Shown: positions 9,868-19,674, numbered from the stretch's first letter. The stretch is DNA of 64,000 bases from Ancylobacter novellus DSM 506 (GCF_000092925.1 NC_014217.1:868001-932000), one strand, 5' to 3'. Numbers and translations are program-made. Notes: generated from the sequence alone by a model not told the origin.

Positions 9868-10773
9868 ATGACCGCACCCGCCACCCGCCGACGCCTCGCC
9901 TATGGCCGCTGGACGCCGTTCTGGTTCCTGGCGCCGGCGGTGCTTGCGCTGTTCCTGATCGGCATCTGGCCGACGCTCTTCGCGCTCGTCACCTCGCTGC
10001 GGCGCTACAATATCACCCGCCCGCGCGACGGCTTTCCCTTCATCGGCCTCGACAATTACGTGCAGGTGCTGACCGATCCCACCTTCTGGGACACGCTGGG
10101 GCGCACCGCCGGCTTCTTCCTCGTCGTCATGCCGATCCAGGTCGCGCTCGGCCTCGCCATCGCGCTGATGCTGCACCGGCCGGGCCTCGGCCTGCTGCGC
10201 AGCGTGGCGCGGGTGTCGCTGGTGGTGCCGCTCGCCACCACCTATGCGGTGGTCGGCCTGCTCGGCCGGCTCATCTTCAACCGCGATTTCGGCGTCGCCA
10301 ATGCGCTGATCGGCGTGTTCGGCTTCCCGCCCATCGACTGGCTCGGCAATCCCACCGGGGCCTTCGTCGCCATCTGCGTCATGGATATCTGGCAGTGGAC
10401 GCCGTTCTGCGCGCTCATCTTCCTGTCCGGCCTCTCCATGGTGCCGGTCGATATCGAGGAGGCGGCGCGGCTGGAGACGCCCAGCAAATGGGCGCTGTTC
10501 TGGCAGGTGCAGCGGCCCTATCTGCTGCCCGGCTTCACCGCCATGCTGATCCTGCGCTCGGCCGACGTGCTCAAGCTGTTCGACATGGTCTTCACCATGA
10601 CCCGCGGCGGCCCCGGCGCCGCGACCGAGCTGATCTCGATCTACATCCAGCGCGTCGGCTTCCGCGTGTTCGACATGGGGCTGGCCTCGGCGCAGGCGCT
10701 GCTGCTGCTGGTCATCACCGTCGTGCTGGCGCGGGTCTATATCCGCTTCTTCTACCGGGAGATCGAGGCATGA
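9868..10773 (+). CDS. Sugar/polyol ABC transporter permease
   Basis: Inner-membrane permease of 301 residues, MalF class, with about six hydrophobic segments and an EAA loop at EEAARLETPSKWALFWQVQ. The start at 9868 (MTAPATRRRL) is chosen because the in-frame ATG at 9838 lies inside the palindromic repeat. The stop overlaps the next start as ATGA, indicating translational coupling with the second permease. Confidence 0.88.
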   Translation: MTAPATRRRLAYGRWTPFWFLAPAVLALFLIGIWPTLFALVTSLRRYNITRPRDGFPFIGLDNYVQVLTDPTFWDTLGRTAGFFLVVMPIQVALGLAIALMLHRPGLGLLRSVARVSLVVPLATTYAVVGLLGRLIFNRDFGVANALIGVFGFPPIDWLGNPTGAFVAICVMDIWQWTPFCALIFLSGLSMVPVDIEEAARLETPSKWALFWQVQRPYLLPGFTAMLILRSADVLKLFDMVFTMTRGGPGAATELISIYIQRVGFRVFDMGLASAQALLLLVITVVLARVYIRFFYREIEA

Positions 10774-11591
10774 ACCCCCGTTCCCGTGGCCGGATCCTGC
10801 ACGCGCTCGGCCTGATCGCGGTGCTGGTCTTCACCATCTTCCCGTTCTTCTGGATGGTCTCCTCATCCTTCAAGACGCAGGCGGACCTGCTCGCCTCGCC
10901 GCCGGTCTGGCTGTTCCGGCCGACGCTGGCCAACTATGCCGACGTCTTCGCCGACCAGAAGGTGATCGACGCCGTCGTCAATTCGCTGATCGTGGCGCTG
11001 GGCAGCACCGGGCTCTCCGTCATCCTCGGCACGCCCGCCGCCTTCGCGCTTGCCCGCTACGAGTTCCGCGGCAAGAGCGATTTGTGGTTCTGGTTCATCT
11101 CCAACCGCTTCATCAGCCCGATCGTGCTGGCGCTGCCGATCTACCTGCTGGCGCTGCAATTGCGCATCCTCGACACGCATCTCGTGCTGATCCTGGTCTA
11201 CGTCACCTTCATCCTGCCGATCGTGATCTGGATCTCGACCGACCAGTTCCGCTCCATCCCGCGCGAGCTGGAGGAGGCGGCGCGGCTGGAAGGGGCGAGC
11301 CAGTTCGACATCTTCCGCCGCATCTACCTGCCGCTCGGCCTGCCGGGCATCGCGGTGTCGGCGATATTCGGCTTCATCTTCTCCTGGAACGAGCTGCTCT
11401 ACGCCCTCGTGCTGACGCGCCGCGCCGTGCAGACCGCGCCCGTCGTCGCGACCAGCTTCATGTCCGGCTACGAGCTGCCCTGGGGAAAGATCATGGCGAC
11501 CGGCACGGTGATCGTGCTGCCGGTCACCATCTTCGCGCTGCTGGTCTCGCGTCACATGGTGCGCGGGCTGACCATGGGCGCCACCAAATGA
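10770..11591 (+). CDS. Sugar/polyol ABC transporter permease
   Basis: MalG-class inner-membrane permease of 273 residues. The opening FPFFWMVSSSFKTQADLLA and EAA loop EEAARLEGASQFDIFRRIYL are typical, as is the C-terminal VRGLTMGATK. It overlaps the upstream permease by four bases and lies 40 nt before the ATPase gene. Together these form the membrane channel for the binding protein at 8307. Confidence 0.9.
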   Translation: MNPRSRGRILHALGLIAVLVFTIFPFFWMVSSSFKTQADLLASPPVWLFRPTLANYADVFADQKVIDAVVNSLIVALGSTGLSVILGTPAAFALARYEFRGKSDLWFWFISNRFISPIVLALPIYLLALQLRILDTHLVLILVYVTFILPIVIWISTDQFRSIPRELEEAARLEGASQFDIFRRIYLPLGLPGIAVSAIFGFIFSWNELLYALVLTRRAVQTAPVVATSFMSGYELPWGKIMATGTVIVLPVTIFALLVSRHMVRGLTMGATK

Positions 11592-11631
11592 GTGCCGCAG
11601 CAAGGCGGCCCGGCGGGGAGGCCGGGGAGCG

Positions 11632-12720
11632 ATGAGCTATCTGAAACTGGAAGGCGTCGAGAAGAGCTACGGCGCCGCCCGCATCATCCGCGGCGTCGAC
11701 ATCGCCGCCGAGAAGGGCGAGTTCGTCGTCTTCGTCGGCCCGTCCGGCTGCGGCAAGTCCACGCTGCTCCGCATGGTCGCCGGGCTGGAGGAGGTCTCGG
11801 GCGGCGAGATCTTCATCGAGGGCGCCCGCGTCACCGACCTCGAGCCGGCCCAGCGCAAGGTCTCGATGGTGTTCCAGTCCTATGCGCTGTTCCCGCATAT
11901 GAGCGTGCGCGACAACATCGCCTTCGGGCTGAAGATGTCGAAGGTGCCGCAGGCCGAGATCGACCGGCAGGTCGCCGAGGCAGCGCGCATCCTGCGCATG
12001 GAGGACCTGCTCGACCGCAAGCCGCGCCAGCTTTCCGGCGGCCAGCGCCAGCGCGTCGCCATCGGCCGCGCCATCGTGCGGCACCCCAAGCTGTTCCTGT
12101 TCGACGAGCCTCTGTCCAACCTCGATGCCGAGCTGCGGGCGCAGATGCGCGTCGAGATCGCCCGGCTGCACCGCAATCTCGGGGTGACGATGATCTACGT
12201 CACCCACGACCAGGTGGAGGCGATGACGCTGGCCGACCGCATCGTCGTGCTGCGCGCCGGGCAGGTGGAACAGATCGGCTCGCCCAAGGACCTCTACGAG
12301 CGGCCGGCCAACACCTTCGTCGCCGGTTTCATCGGCTCGCCGAAGATGAACTTCCTCTCCGCCACGGTCACAAGCCGCGACGGCGACCGGGTGGAACTGG
12401 CGCACCCCTCGCTGGCGGCGCCGCTCAGCGTCACCCGGCGCGGCGGGAACGGTGCCGAGCCGGCGCCGGGGGACACCGTCACGCTCGGCCTGCGCCCGGA
12501 GCATCTCGGGCTGGAGGCCGGCGACAGCCGCATCGAGCTCACCGCCGACCTCGCCGAGAGCCTGGGCGGCGCGACGCTGATCTACGGCCAGACCGCCGCC
12601 GGCGAGAGCGTGACGCTGCAGACGCCGGGCTGGCGCTCGCTCGACAAGTCCGAGCGCTTCGCCGCACGCTTCGACGCGGCGCAGGCCTATGTCTTCGACA
12701 AGGACGGGCGGGCCTTCTGA
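11632..12720 (+). CDS. Sugar/polyol ABC transporter ATP-binding protein (UgpC/MalK-like)
   Basis: Cytoplasmic ATPase of 362 residues with Walker [11 protein letters not shown]-loop [20 protein letters not shown] signature, Walker [12 protein letters not shown] and switch [18 protein letters not shown]-fold domain follows from about residue 235, ending with [10 protein letters not shown]. It is similar to the ATPase at 2615 but has a longer C-terminal domain. Its stop overlaps the ATG of the following reductase by one base. Confidence 0.92.
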   Translation: MSYLKLEGVEKSYGAARIIRGVDIAAEKGEFVVFVGPSGCGKSTLLRMVAGLEEVSGGEIFIEGARVTDLEPAQRKVSMVFQSYALFPHMSVRDNIAFGLKMSKVPQAEIDRQVAEAARILRMEDLLDRKPRQLSGGQRQRVAIGRAIVRHPKLFLFDEPLSNLDAELRAQMRVEIARLHRNLGVTMIYVTHDQVEAMTLADRIVVLRAGQVEQIGSPKDLYERPANTFVAGFIGSPKMNFLSATVTSRDGDRVELAHPSLAAPLSVTRRGGNGAEPAPGDTVTLGLRPEHLGLEAGDSRIELTADLAESLGGATLIYGQTAAGESVTLQTPGWRSLDKSERFAARFDAAQAYVFDKDGRAF

Positions 12721-13457
12721 TGGGCACGGCAAAGCGGTTCGAGGGCAGGAGCGTGCTGGTCACCGGCGCCGGCAAGGGCATCGGCCGGGCGACGGTGAAG
12801 CTGCTCGCCGAGGAAGGCGCCGAGGTGGTGGCGCTCAGCCGCTCACAGGCCGACCTCGACGCGCTCAGCTCCGAGTTCGGCTGCCGCACCCTCGCCGTCG
12901 ATCTTGCCGATGCGGGGGCCACCCGCGCGGCAGCGTGCGAGGCCCAGCCGGTCGACCTCCTCGTCAACTGCGCCGGCATCGCCGAGCTGGCGCCTTTCGT
13001 CGACGCCAGCGTCGAGGCCTTCGACCTGACCATGGCGGTGAACTGCCGCGCGCCTTTCATACTGTCGCAGGAATATGCCCGCGCGCGGATCGCCGTCGGG
13101 CAGGGCGGCGCCATCGTCAACGTGTCGAGCATCTCCTCCTTCATCGGTTTCGCCGACCACGCCGCCTATTGCGCCTCCAAGGGTGCGCTCGATGGGCTGA
13201 CGCGCGTGATGGCGAACGAGCTCGGCCGCCACGGCATCCGCGTCAACGGCGTGCATCCGGTGGTTACCCTCACCCCCATGGCGGTGAAGGCGTGGAGCGA
13301 TCCGGCGAAGTCCGGCCCCATGCTCTCCCGCATCCCGCTGCAACGCTTCGTCGAGCCGGAGGAGGTGGCGGCGGTGATCGCCTTCCTGCTCTCCGACGAG
13401 GCGGCGATGGTCAACGGCATCGACATGCCGGTCGACGGTGGGTTCCTGATCAACTAG
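12720..13457 (+). CDS. SDR oxidoreductase, L-xylulose reductase (DCXR)-like
   Basis: Short-chain dehydrogenase of 245 residues that, from memory of the sequence, resembles animal dicarbonyl/L-xylulose reductase along its length: [12 protein letters not shown] at 15-26, [12 protein letters not shown] at 38-49, [23 protein letters not shown] and NRIPL-like SRIPLQRF. The catalytic triad is Ser137, Tyr150 and Lys154. Arg41 after the second strand favours NADP(H). Expected reaction: L-xylulose to xylitol. The next gene would oxidise xylitol to D-xylulose, so the pair resembles the two-step eukaryotic xylulose interconversion. Substrate assignment is by similarity and context. Confidence 0.75.
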   Translation: MGTAKRFEGRSVLVTGAGKGIGRATVKLLAEEGAEVVALSRSQADLDALSSEFGCRTLAVDLADAGATRAAACEAQPVDLLVNCAGIAELAPFVDASVEAFDLTMAVNCRAPFILSQEYARARIAVGQGGAIVNVSSISSFIGFADHAAYCASKGALDGLTRVMANELGRHGIRVNGVHPVVTLTPMAVKAWSDPAKSGPMLSRIPLQRFVEPEEVAAVIAFLLSDEAAMVNGIDMPVDGGFLIN

Positions 13458-13501
13458 CCGGCGCGCCCTCGGGCGCGCGCCGGGCATGTAAGGAGACGAC
13501 G

Positions 13502-14533
13502 ATGAAAGCCCTGGTTCTCGAAAGGCAGCACGAGCTGAAGCTGCGCGACATCGACCTGCCGCTCGAGGTCGGCCCGGCCGACGTGAAGATCAAGATGCAC
13601 ACGGTCGGCGTCTGCGGTAGCGACGTGCATTATTACACCCATGGCCGCATCGGTCCCTTCATCGTCAAGGCGCCGATGGTGCTCGGCCACGAGGCCGCCG
13701 GCACGGTGGTCGAGGTCGGCGCGAAGGTGACGAACCTCAAGGTCGGCGACCGCGTCTGCATGGAGCCGGGCATCCCGGACCTCGCCTCCAAGGCCTCCAA
13801 GATCGGCCTCTACAATGTCGACCCCAGCTTGACTTTCTGGGCGACGCCGCCGGACCATGGTTGCCTGACGCCTTACGTCGTCCATCCGGCCGCCTTCACC
13901 TTCAAGCTGCCGGACAACGTCTCCTTCTCCGAGGCGGCGATGGTCGAGCCCTTCGCCGTCGGCGTGCAGGCGGCGGTGAAGGCCGAGATCAAGCCGGGCG
14001 ACGTCGGCGTCGTCACCGGCGCCGGGCCGATCGGCATCATGGTGGCGCTGGCCGCGCTGCTGGGCGGCTGCTCCAAGGTCTACATCACCGATCTCGTGCC
14101 GGAGAAGCTGGCCATCGCCGGACGCTATGCCAACATCGTGCCGGTGAACGTGCGCGAGACCTCGCTGGCCGACGTCGTGCTGAAGGACACCGAGGGCTGG
14201 GGCGCCGACCTCGTCTTCGAGGCGAGCGGCTCGCCCAAAGCCTATGAGGGCATCACCGAGGTGATCCGCCCCGGCGGTAAGCTGGTGGTGATCGGCATGC
14301 CGGTGGAGCCAGTGGCGCTCGACATGTCGCTCTTCGCCGCCAAGGAGATCCGTATCGAGACCGTGTTCCGCTATGCCAACGTTTTCGACCGCGCGCTGAA
14401 CATGATCGCCTCCGGCAAGGTCGACCTGAAGCCGCTGGTCACCGGCACCTACAGCTTCGACGACAGCATCGTCGCCTTCGAGCGGGCGGAGGAGGCGCAT
14501 CCGACCGACGTGAAGCTTCAGATCCTGTTCTGA
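13502..14533 (+). CDS. NAD-dependent xylitol dehydrogenase-like (MDR family)
   Basis: Medium-chain, zinc-type dehydrogenase of 343 residues in the sorbitol/xylitol dehydrogenase group. Catalytic-zinc residues Cys38, His63, Glu64 and Glu149 are present ([23 protein letters not shown]), and the Rossmann motif GAGPIG is intact. The four cysteines that hold the structural zinc in relatives are absent: the loop at 91-106 reads [16 protein letters not shown]. Expected reaction: xylitol to D-xylulose. An AGGAGA ribosome site precedes the start. It is the last gene before the island. Confidence 0.85.
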   Translation: MKALVLERQHELKLRDIDLPLEVGPADVKIKMHTVGVCGSDVHYYTHGRIGPFIVKAPMVLGHEAAGTVVEVGAKVTNLKVGDRVCMEPGIPDLASKASKIGLYNVDPSLTFWATPPDHGCLTPYVVHPAAFTFKLPDNVSFSEAAMVEPFAVGVQAAVKAEIKPGDVGVVTGAGPIGIMVALAALLGGCSKVYITDLVPEKLAIAGRYANIVPVNVRETSLADVVLKDTEGWGADLVFEASGSPKAYEGITEVIRPGGKLVVIGMPVEPVALDMSLFAAKEIRIETVFRYANVFDRALNMIASGKVDLKPLVTGTYSFDDSIVAFERAEEAHPTDVKLQILF

Positions 14534-14607
14534 TCGGGCGGCCTGCGCGGCGGGCGGCAGGCAGCCTTGCGCGAACAGGCCTTGCCGCCGGCGCGCGCGT
14601 CGTCGAT

Positions 14608-14697
14608 ATGAAGACGATGAGCCCGCTGTCTCCGCACCGATTTTCCGTCGCGCCGATGATGGATGGCGCAGATTTATCTTATTCTTCAGTTACTTAG
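14608..14697 (+). pseudogene. dusA: dusA 5' fragment left outside the island
   Basis: From the ATG at 14608 (or 14617) the reading begins MKTMSPLSPHRFSVAPMMDG, which is the conserved N-terminus of tRNA-dihydrouridine synthase A, then runs into unrelated AT-rich sequence and stops at 14697. Intact dusA with the same RFSxAPMM motif lies at the other end of the island. This is the original host start, cut off by integration. The ATG pair at 14656-14661 lies in the 8-bp core shared with the right boundary. Confidence 0.88.
14656..14663. other. Left attachment site (attL) core
   Basis: The octamer ATGATGGA is shared exactly with 39560-39567, and the 18 bases upstream align at 11 positions, matching because both encode RFS-AP of DusA. 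Host-like GC-rich sequence lies to the left and AT-rich sequence to the right. The crossover may lie anywhere in or just upstream of the shared octamer. Confidence 0.7.
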
Positions 14698-14959
14698 TCG
14701 ATATGCGTGTGCAATTTCTGTGCACAAAGGGCTTACTTCGCCGCGCTTTTCTTCTGTGCTCTGTACCTATCCCAAGCACCCTGAAAGAGCACGAAGCGCG
14801 CTGGCACCCCACGATGGCTGCTCACCGCATCGGGCCATCGTGACAGTACAGATCATAGAGTGGAAATCGCTGTTGTCGGAAGAAAACAGGAATCATGGGC
14901 TCGGCGCGGCGCCTGTGGTTGCGGAGCGGCAGGGGGTTATCTGAGGGTATCTGAGCTTC
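14698..14959. other. Island left end, no gene recognised
   Basis: This stretch is lower in GC than the flanks and has no reading frame with recognisable protein features. It holds GTGTGCAATTTCTGTGCACA (14707-14726), whose GTGTGC/TGTGCAC words recall the GTGTGCACTC repeats beside the integrase at the right end, so it may contain integrase arm sites. Nothing else is evident. Confidence 0.35.
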
Positions 14960-15820
14960 ACGGATCGGCCCGAACTTGCGAGCATGTCGAGTCAGGTGGT
15001 GCCCGCGGCGCTCACCTGATGGGCGAGGTCTAGATCAGAACGCACAGCGAGCGCGATACGCCGCTTGCCGTGCATATCGTCGAACGTCCGCAGTTCGAGG
15101 ATGGAGCTTGATGCACTATCTCCGACAGCATCGAGATCGGGCAGCGTGATGTGATGGGAGCGTCCATCCAAGCCATCGACGATGGCATAGGAGCCGTAGA
15201 ACTCGTCATCGAGGCGGCGCTCGACCAGCCGGCTGATGACAGGCATGTCGAGACTGTTGCGGTCGGCATTAGCTTGCTGTCACGTGCTCTGTCCCCCGCA
15301 GTCAGGGCCCGGTGCATGTGCTTGATGATGTCGCCGCCCTCACCGAGTTCGCGCAGGGTGGCTTCAGCTGCCGGCTCCATCGCCCATTGCGCGTTGCCGA
15401 TCTCGCTGGCAAGCCAAGCGCCTTGAGCTTTCTCAGACGTCCGATCTTCAGCGCATGATGCTCATCCGGCGGCCGACCGGGGATCGAGTTAGGGTTGAGC
15501 TCGGTGCAACGCGCGGCTTCGATCTGACGTCTCCCGTCGGGGTGACCCCTGCACGCGACGGTCGGTGATGCTGCCCGAGCCAGCCCAGCGCCGCGTGAGT
15601 ACGATGGTTCTGCGGCTGGTGCGAAGGCTAGCGAACTGTCCGCTGCCGAAGCGTGAGCGATTGCCGGAGACGATCTTGCCGGGGCGAGAAACCCCGCCGC
15701 CGGCCTTTCGAGCCGAGGCGAGGGCCTGCGCGATGAAGAGACGTGCCTGCTCGGCACGGGCCGAGCGGATGCGGCCGGGATGGACGCGGAACTCGCGTTC
15801 ATCGCTCGTGGTGAAGCCTC
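14960..15820 (-). pseudogene. Relaxase/VirD2-type mobilization protein (DUF3363) remnant
   Basis: Pieces of one protein appear in successive frames of the minus strand. First comes an N-terminal block with DEREFRVHPGRIRS and GSGQFASLRTSRR; then HALKIGRLRKLKALGL; then EATLRELGEGGDIIKHMHRA; then YAIVDGLDGRSHHITLPDLD with ELRTFDDMHGKRRIALAVRS. These match, in order, segments of the plasmid/ICE relaxases with a C-terminal DUF3363 domain. The start codon, the catalytic middle of the relaxase domain and continuous frame are lost, so it is a decayed gene with at least two frameshifts and a large deletion. Confidence 0.72.
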
Positions 15821-16045
15821 GGAATGTGTAGAAGTTTGTTGATTTACGGCCATCTAAGGGACGCGTGCAACTTGTGGTTCGGCTCCGCAAGGTGCCTAGG
15901 CCGCAGAAAACACATGGAGAAACAACGTCCCGACCGCCGCGCAATGTGCGTCCTTTTATCCTGCCCTCGTGCGGTCGTGGTCGCTGTGCTGCACCTCCTT
16001 GCCCTCCATGTGGCGCCAGAGCCCGACAGCGTGCGAAAGCCGGTC
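15821..16045. other. Unassigned stretch between two decayed mobilization genes
   Basis: No open frame here has recognisable features. It lies between the relaxase and lytic transglycosylase remnants and probably contains further decayed transfer-gene sequence, but no family could be identified. Confidence 0.3.
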
Positions 16046-16677
16046 TTAATGGTCGTACCGCCTTGACGATGACAAAAGTGAAATGAAAAGCACGCCCGAT
16101 GGCGGCGCGAGGAGCGCGGCATTGGCTGAATTGCTACGCTCGGGCTGCGCGACTAACAGCGGCGCCTTGCGCCATTTTTTCGCGATTAAGAACACCGTTC
16201 CGGTGATAGCCGCGTCAAAATCATTGTCGATGATCGGCGCCAGAGCCGCGAGGTAGTTGCGTATCTTCGGCGGCAAAGGCTCGCCGACAAGCTACGCCTC
16301 ATAGCGCGCTGGCCGTTATTATAGGCCACGAGCAGTGCGCATATGCTGTCATAGCGGTCATAAAGTTGCCGCAGGTAAGCCGCGCCGACGCGGATGTTAT
16401 CGCGCGGGTTGACCGCATCAGCGCGAGGCCGTGACGGATGCGAACCTATCGCACAGTCGGGCGAGGCGGCCCGCGGATTGCCGCCCCTCTCACCTCGAAG
16501 GGCCGCACGGATCCAGCCGCCAGGAAGCTCGAAGCGCTGCGCAGCTTTGTCAATGTAACGGGCGTCGAACGCAACGGAATACGCCACAGTGGGCGTCTTA
16601 GTCGGCGCGGTGGCACAGCCGGGCGACGCGCCGCTGATCGATAGTCCGGTTGCGAGGAAGAGCCCAGAGCGATCCAT
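16046..16677 (-). pseudogene. Lytic transglycosylase (VirB1-like) remnant
   Basis: From the ATG at 16677 the reading begins with a signal-like MDRSGLFLATGLSISGASPG, then shows IDKAAQRFELPGGWIRAALR and RGERGGNPRAASP, an SLT-domain active-site region with the catalytic Glu. The following segment, normally AMGLMQLMPATW, is deleted and scrambled; NPRDNIRVGAAYLRQLYDRY and LLVAYNNG then resume the SLT fold. The tail (RNYLAALAPIIDN) is in another frame. This enzyme type opens peptidoglycan for conjugation machinery and usually sits near relaxase genes, as here. Confidence 0.75.
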
Positions 16678-16935
16678 GTCAGCGCACCGCCGCGCGCCGG
16701 ACGAGGTCGCCGTCATCGGCCTCGTCCGTGTTCAAAGGACCATGTTTCGGATCGACGGGCGCGTCTGATCCAGGGGCAAAAAATGCGGCTTCTGAGCTGT
16801 CACGCCGGCAAGGGAAACGCCTCGGAAATGCTTGTCCCCGTCGATTTCAGAGACGGCGGTGATGCCCTGGCCTCGGCTTCGAACTCATCCACCGGGCGAC
16901 CGGCCGATGACGTGTTTGACACCCCGCCTACAAAT
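16678..16935. other. Gap before first organosulfur operon
   Basis: No gene is recognised. The sequence is GC-rich for most of its length and turns AT-rich at its right edge, where the palindrome and promoter region of the next operon begin. Several short open frames lack ribosome sites and family features. Confidence 0.4.
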
Positions 16936-16954
16936 ATCTATCTATTCTATAGAT
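16936..16954. promoter_or_regulatory. Palindrome ATCTAT-N7-ATAGAT, copy 1
   Basis: A perfect 6+6 inverted repeat with a 7-nt spacer, 20 bases before the ATG of the first monooxygenase gene. The words TATTAGCTGA just after it recur after the copy at 30509. At this distance from the start codon it could overlap the promoter or transcription start and act as an operator. Shared copies upstream of other island operons suggest one regulator. Confidence 0.65.
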
Positions 16955-16974
16955 TATTAGCTGAGAGGCGAGCG

Positions 16975-18057
16975 ATGGCGTTGCAGGGTATCCGTTTTGG
17001 CGTATGGGCGCCGGTGCACGGTCCGCGCGCGGCGTTGAACGATCCTGAAGAGCCGTTCGATGCGTCCTGGGAGCACAACAAGGCGGTGATCCTGGAAGCC
17101 GAGCAGCTCGGCTTCCATGCGACGCTGATCGCCCAGCACACCGTCAACCCACATCTGCCGGACCATGACCAGCTGGAAACCTGGACCGCGGCGGCGGCGC
17201 TGGCGGCGCTGACAAGCCGGATTGAGATCATCGCGGCGATCAAGCCCTTCATCTTCCATCCGGTCTTCCTCGCCAAGATGGCGCTGCAGATCGAGAACAT
17301 CAGCGGCGGCCGGTTCGGCATCAACCTGATCAATGCCTGGAACAGCGCCGAATTCGAGAAGGCGGGCATCGCCTTCGGCGAGCATGATGCGCGCTATGAA
17401 TATGGGCGGGAGTGGATCTCGGTCGTCTCCCGGCTGATGGCGGGCGAGAGCGTTACCCATCAGGGGCCGAACTTCTCGATCACCGACTACAAGCTGACCC
17501 CGCGCGACCTGCATCGGGCGCGGCCCTCCATCTATATCGGCGGCGAATCAGAGCCGGCGCGGGCGCTGGCCGCCGACCACAGCGATGTCTGGTTCATCAA
17601 CGGCCAGCCGCTCGCCGATGTCGCGTCGCTGATCGCCGACCTGCGCCGCCGCCCGCGCCGGGGGGTGCCGCTGCGCTTCGGCCTCTCCGCCTTCGTCATC
17701 GCCCGCGAGAGCGAAGAGGAGGCGCACGAGGCCTATGAGCGGCTTGTTCGCCTCGCCGCGCTCGACGCGGACGTCCACGCGCTCCAGCGCAAGCATGCCG
17801 ACCCCAAGACGGTGATGTTCCAGACCATGGCCAAGTCGGTGCGTGTCGGCACCAATGGCGGCACCGCCGCCGGGCTGGTCGGCTCCTACGACCAAGTGAG
17901 CGAGCGCATCCTCGCCTTCCACCGCGCCGGGATCGAGCTGTTCATGCTGCAATTCCAGCCGCTGCGCGCCGAGCTGCGCCGTTTCGCGGGCGAGGTCATC
18001 CCGCGCGTGCGCGCCGCCGGCGAGGTCGCCCCCGCGCGCGCTTTGTCCGACGCCTGA
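16975..18057 (+). CDS. Luciferase-like FMNH2-dependent monooxygenase (SsuD/SfnG family)
   Basis: Flavin-dependent oxygenase of 360 residues in the bacterial luciferase superfamily. It uses reduced FMN and oxygen to cleave C-S bonds. Visible family features: IEIIAAIKPFIFHPVFLAKM (TIM-barrel strand and substrate pocket), SGGRFGINLINAWNSAEF, HDARYEYGREW and IYIGGESEPARALAADH. It looks closer to dimethylsulfone/other sulfone monooxygenases (SfnG group) than to canonical SsuD. The start at 16975 is chosen because it follows GAGAGGCGAGCG and the family N-terminus. It heads an operon with a sulfonate-type transporter and an SfnB/DszC-type enzyme. Confidence 0.82.
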   Translation: MALQGIRFGVWAPVHGPRAALNDPEEPFDASWEHNKAVILEAEQLGFHATLIAQHTVNPHLPDHDQLETWTAAAALAALTSRIEIIAAIKPFIFHPVFLAKMALQIENISGGRFGINLINAWNSAEFEKAGIAFGEHDARYEYGREWISVVSRLMAGESVTHQGPNFSITDYKLTPRDLHRARPSIYIGGESEPARALAADHSDVWFINGQPLADVASLIADLRRRPRRGVPLRFGLSAFVIARESEEEAHEAYERLVRLAALDADVHALQRKHADPKTVMFQTMAKSVRVGTNGGTAAGLVGSYDQVSERILAFHRAGIELFMLQFQPLRAELRRFAGEVIPRVRAAGEVAPARALSDA

Positions 18058-18088
18058 AGCCCGCCCGGCCGACCAGAGAGAGCATGGC

Positions 18089-18931
18089 ATGAGTGTGACC
18101 ACCGAATTCACCGCCACTGAGAGCCGAACCTATTCGTCCGCGCCGGCGCCGGGGTTCCGGCTGGGGTCGAGCGGCCTCATCGCCCTGTCCTGGCTGGTGC
18201 CTGTTCTGCTGCTCGTGACCTGGGAGGCGCTGGCGCGGCTTGGCTGGATCGAGCCGCACCTCCTGCCGGCGCCCAGCAAGGTGGCCCTGACCGCCTACAA
18301 GCTCACGGTCTCCGGCACGCTGCTGCACGACCTCGCGGTCAGCCTGCTGCGCGCGGCGATCGGCTTTGCGATTGGCGGTGGAATCGGTTTCGCGCTCGGC
18401 ACGCTTGTCGGCTTTTCCCGCATCGCCGAGGCTTTCATCGACCGCAGCGTGCAGATGGTGCGGGCGATCCCGTTCCTGGCCGTGCTGCCGCTGGTCATCG
18501 TCTGGCTGGGCGTGGGGGAGGGGCAGAAGATCTTTCTGGTCGCGCTTGGTGTCGCCTTTCCGATCTACGTCAACACCACGCTCGGCATAAGGCAGGTCGA
18601 CCCGAAGCTGGTCGAGCTTGGCCGCGTGCAGGGATTGAACACCTGGGAACTGATCGCGCGCATCATCTTGCCGGGCGCGCTGCCCTCCATCCTCACCGGC
18701 GTTCGCTTCTCTTTGGCGACCGCATGGCTTGCCCTCGTCGTCGCCGAGACCATCGGTGCGCAGGCGGGGCTCGGTTTCCTCGCGCTCGATGCCCGCGAGT
18801 TCCTGCGCACCGATGTCATCGTGCTGACGGTCATCATCTACGCGCTGATCGGGGTCGCCGCCGACAGCCTCGCCCGGTTGCTCGAACGTCGCCTGCTCAC
18901 ATGGCATCCGAACTATGGAGACGGGCGATGA
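18089..18931 (+). CDS. Sulfonate-type ABC transporter permease (SsuC-like)
   Basis: Inner-membrane permease of 280 residues with about six membrane segments. The family opening ALSWLVPVLLLVTWEALARL and PHLLPAPSKV, then the EAA-like loop ELGRVQGLNTWELIARIILP, mark the SsuC/TauC/nitrate group. The stop overlaps the ATPase start as ATGA. It works with the ATPase and binding protein that follow. Confidence 0.9.
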   Translation: MSVTTEFTATESRTYSSAPAPGFRLGSSGLIALSWLVPVLLLVTWEALARLGWIEPHLLPAPSKVALTAYKLTVSGTLLHDLAVSLLRAAIGFAIGGGIGFALGTLVGFSRIAEAFIDRSVQMVRAIPFLAVLPLVIVWLGVGEGQKIFLVALGVAFPIYVNTTLGIRQVDPKLVELGRVQGLNTWELIARIILPGALPSILTGVRFSLATAWLALVVAETIGAQAGLGFLALDAREFLRTDVIVLTVIIYALIGVAADSLARLLERRLLTWHPNYGDGR

Positions 18932-19656
18932 CCGTGCAGCCGCGCGCCACGGCATTCCAGACCAATGCCGTGGTGGTCTCCAATCTACGCCGCGCCTATG
19001 GCGCGCGCACGGTGATCGACCACCTCAATCTGGTGATCGGGCAGGGCGAGTTCGTTGTGCTTCTGGGTGAGAGTGGCTGCGGCAAGACCACGCTGCTGCG
19101 GGCCCTGGCGGGGCTTGACCCGGTTCAGGGCGGCACGATCGAGGTGCCTGGACGCCCGGCGGTGGTGTTTCAGGAGCACCGGCTGCTGCCCTGGGAGACG
19201 CTGTGGCGCAATGTGACGCTCGGCCTGCGTGTCCCGGACGCCCGCGCCCACGCCGCGGAGGCGCTCGGCGAGGTCGGGCTCGGCGACCGGCTCGACGACT
19301 GGCCGCGCAACCTTTCCGGCGGGCAGGCACAGCGCGTGGCGCTGGCCCGCGCGCTGGTGCAGGCGCCGAAGCTGCTTCTGCTCGATGAGCCCTTCGCCGC
19401 GCTCGACGCGCTGACCCGCCTGCGCATGCACGGCCTCGTCAAGGACCTTGTCGCCCGTCACCAGCCGGGCGTTCTGCTGGTCACCCACGATGTCGACGAG
19501 GCGCTCCGCCTCGGTGATCGCATCCTCGTCATGCGCGACGGCGTCATCGCCGCCGAACATCGCCTTACCCCCGATCACGACGTGGCTGCCGCACGCGCCG
19601 GACTGCTGAGCGAGCTTGGCGTCTCCGTCGGCAATGAACAATCACCATCTTATTGA
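18928..19656 (+). CDS. Sulfonate-type ABC transporter ATP-binding protein (SsuB-like)
   Basis: ATPase of 242 residues. Walker A GESGCGKT, the SsuB-type FQEHRLLPWETL Q-loop, [16 protein letters not shown] signature, LLLDEPFAALDALTR Walker B and VTHDVDEAL switch are intact. It lacks the extra regulatory C-terminal domain of MalK types, as usual for SsuB. Translationally coupled to the permease by a four-base overlap. Confidence 0.92.
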   Translation: MTVQPRATAFQTNAVVVSNLRRAYGARTVIDHLNLVIGQGEFVVLLGESGCGKTTLLRALAGLDPVQGGTIEVPGRPAVVFQEHRLLPWETLWRNVTLGLRVPDARAHAAEALGEVGLGDRLDDWPRNLSGGQAQRVALARALVQAPKLLLLDEPFAALDALTRLRMHGLVKDLVARHQPGVLLVTHDVDEALRLGDRILVMRDGVIAAEHRLTPDHDVAAARAGLLSELGVSVGNEQSPSY

Positions 19657-19674
19657 TTTAATAGGAATATATCC

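Noticed and set aside
14698..16974. A transposase or insertion sequence at the island's left end
   Set aside because: No DDE or IS-type frame and no terminal inverted repeats were seen; fragments read as relaxase and lytic transglycosylase instead.
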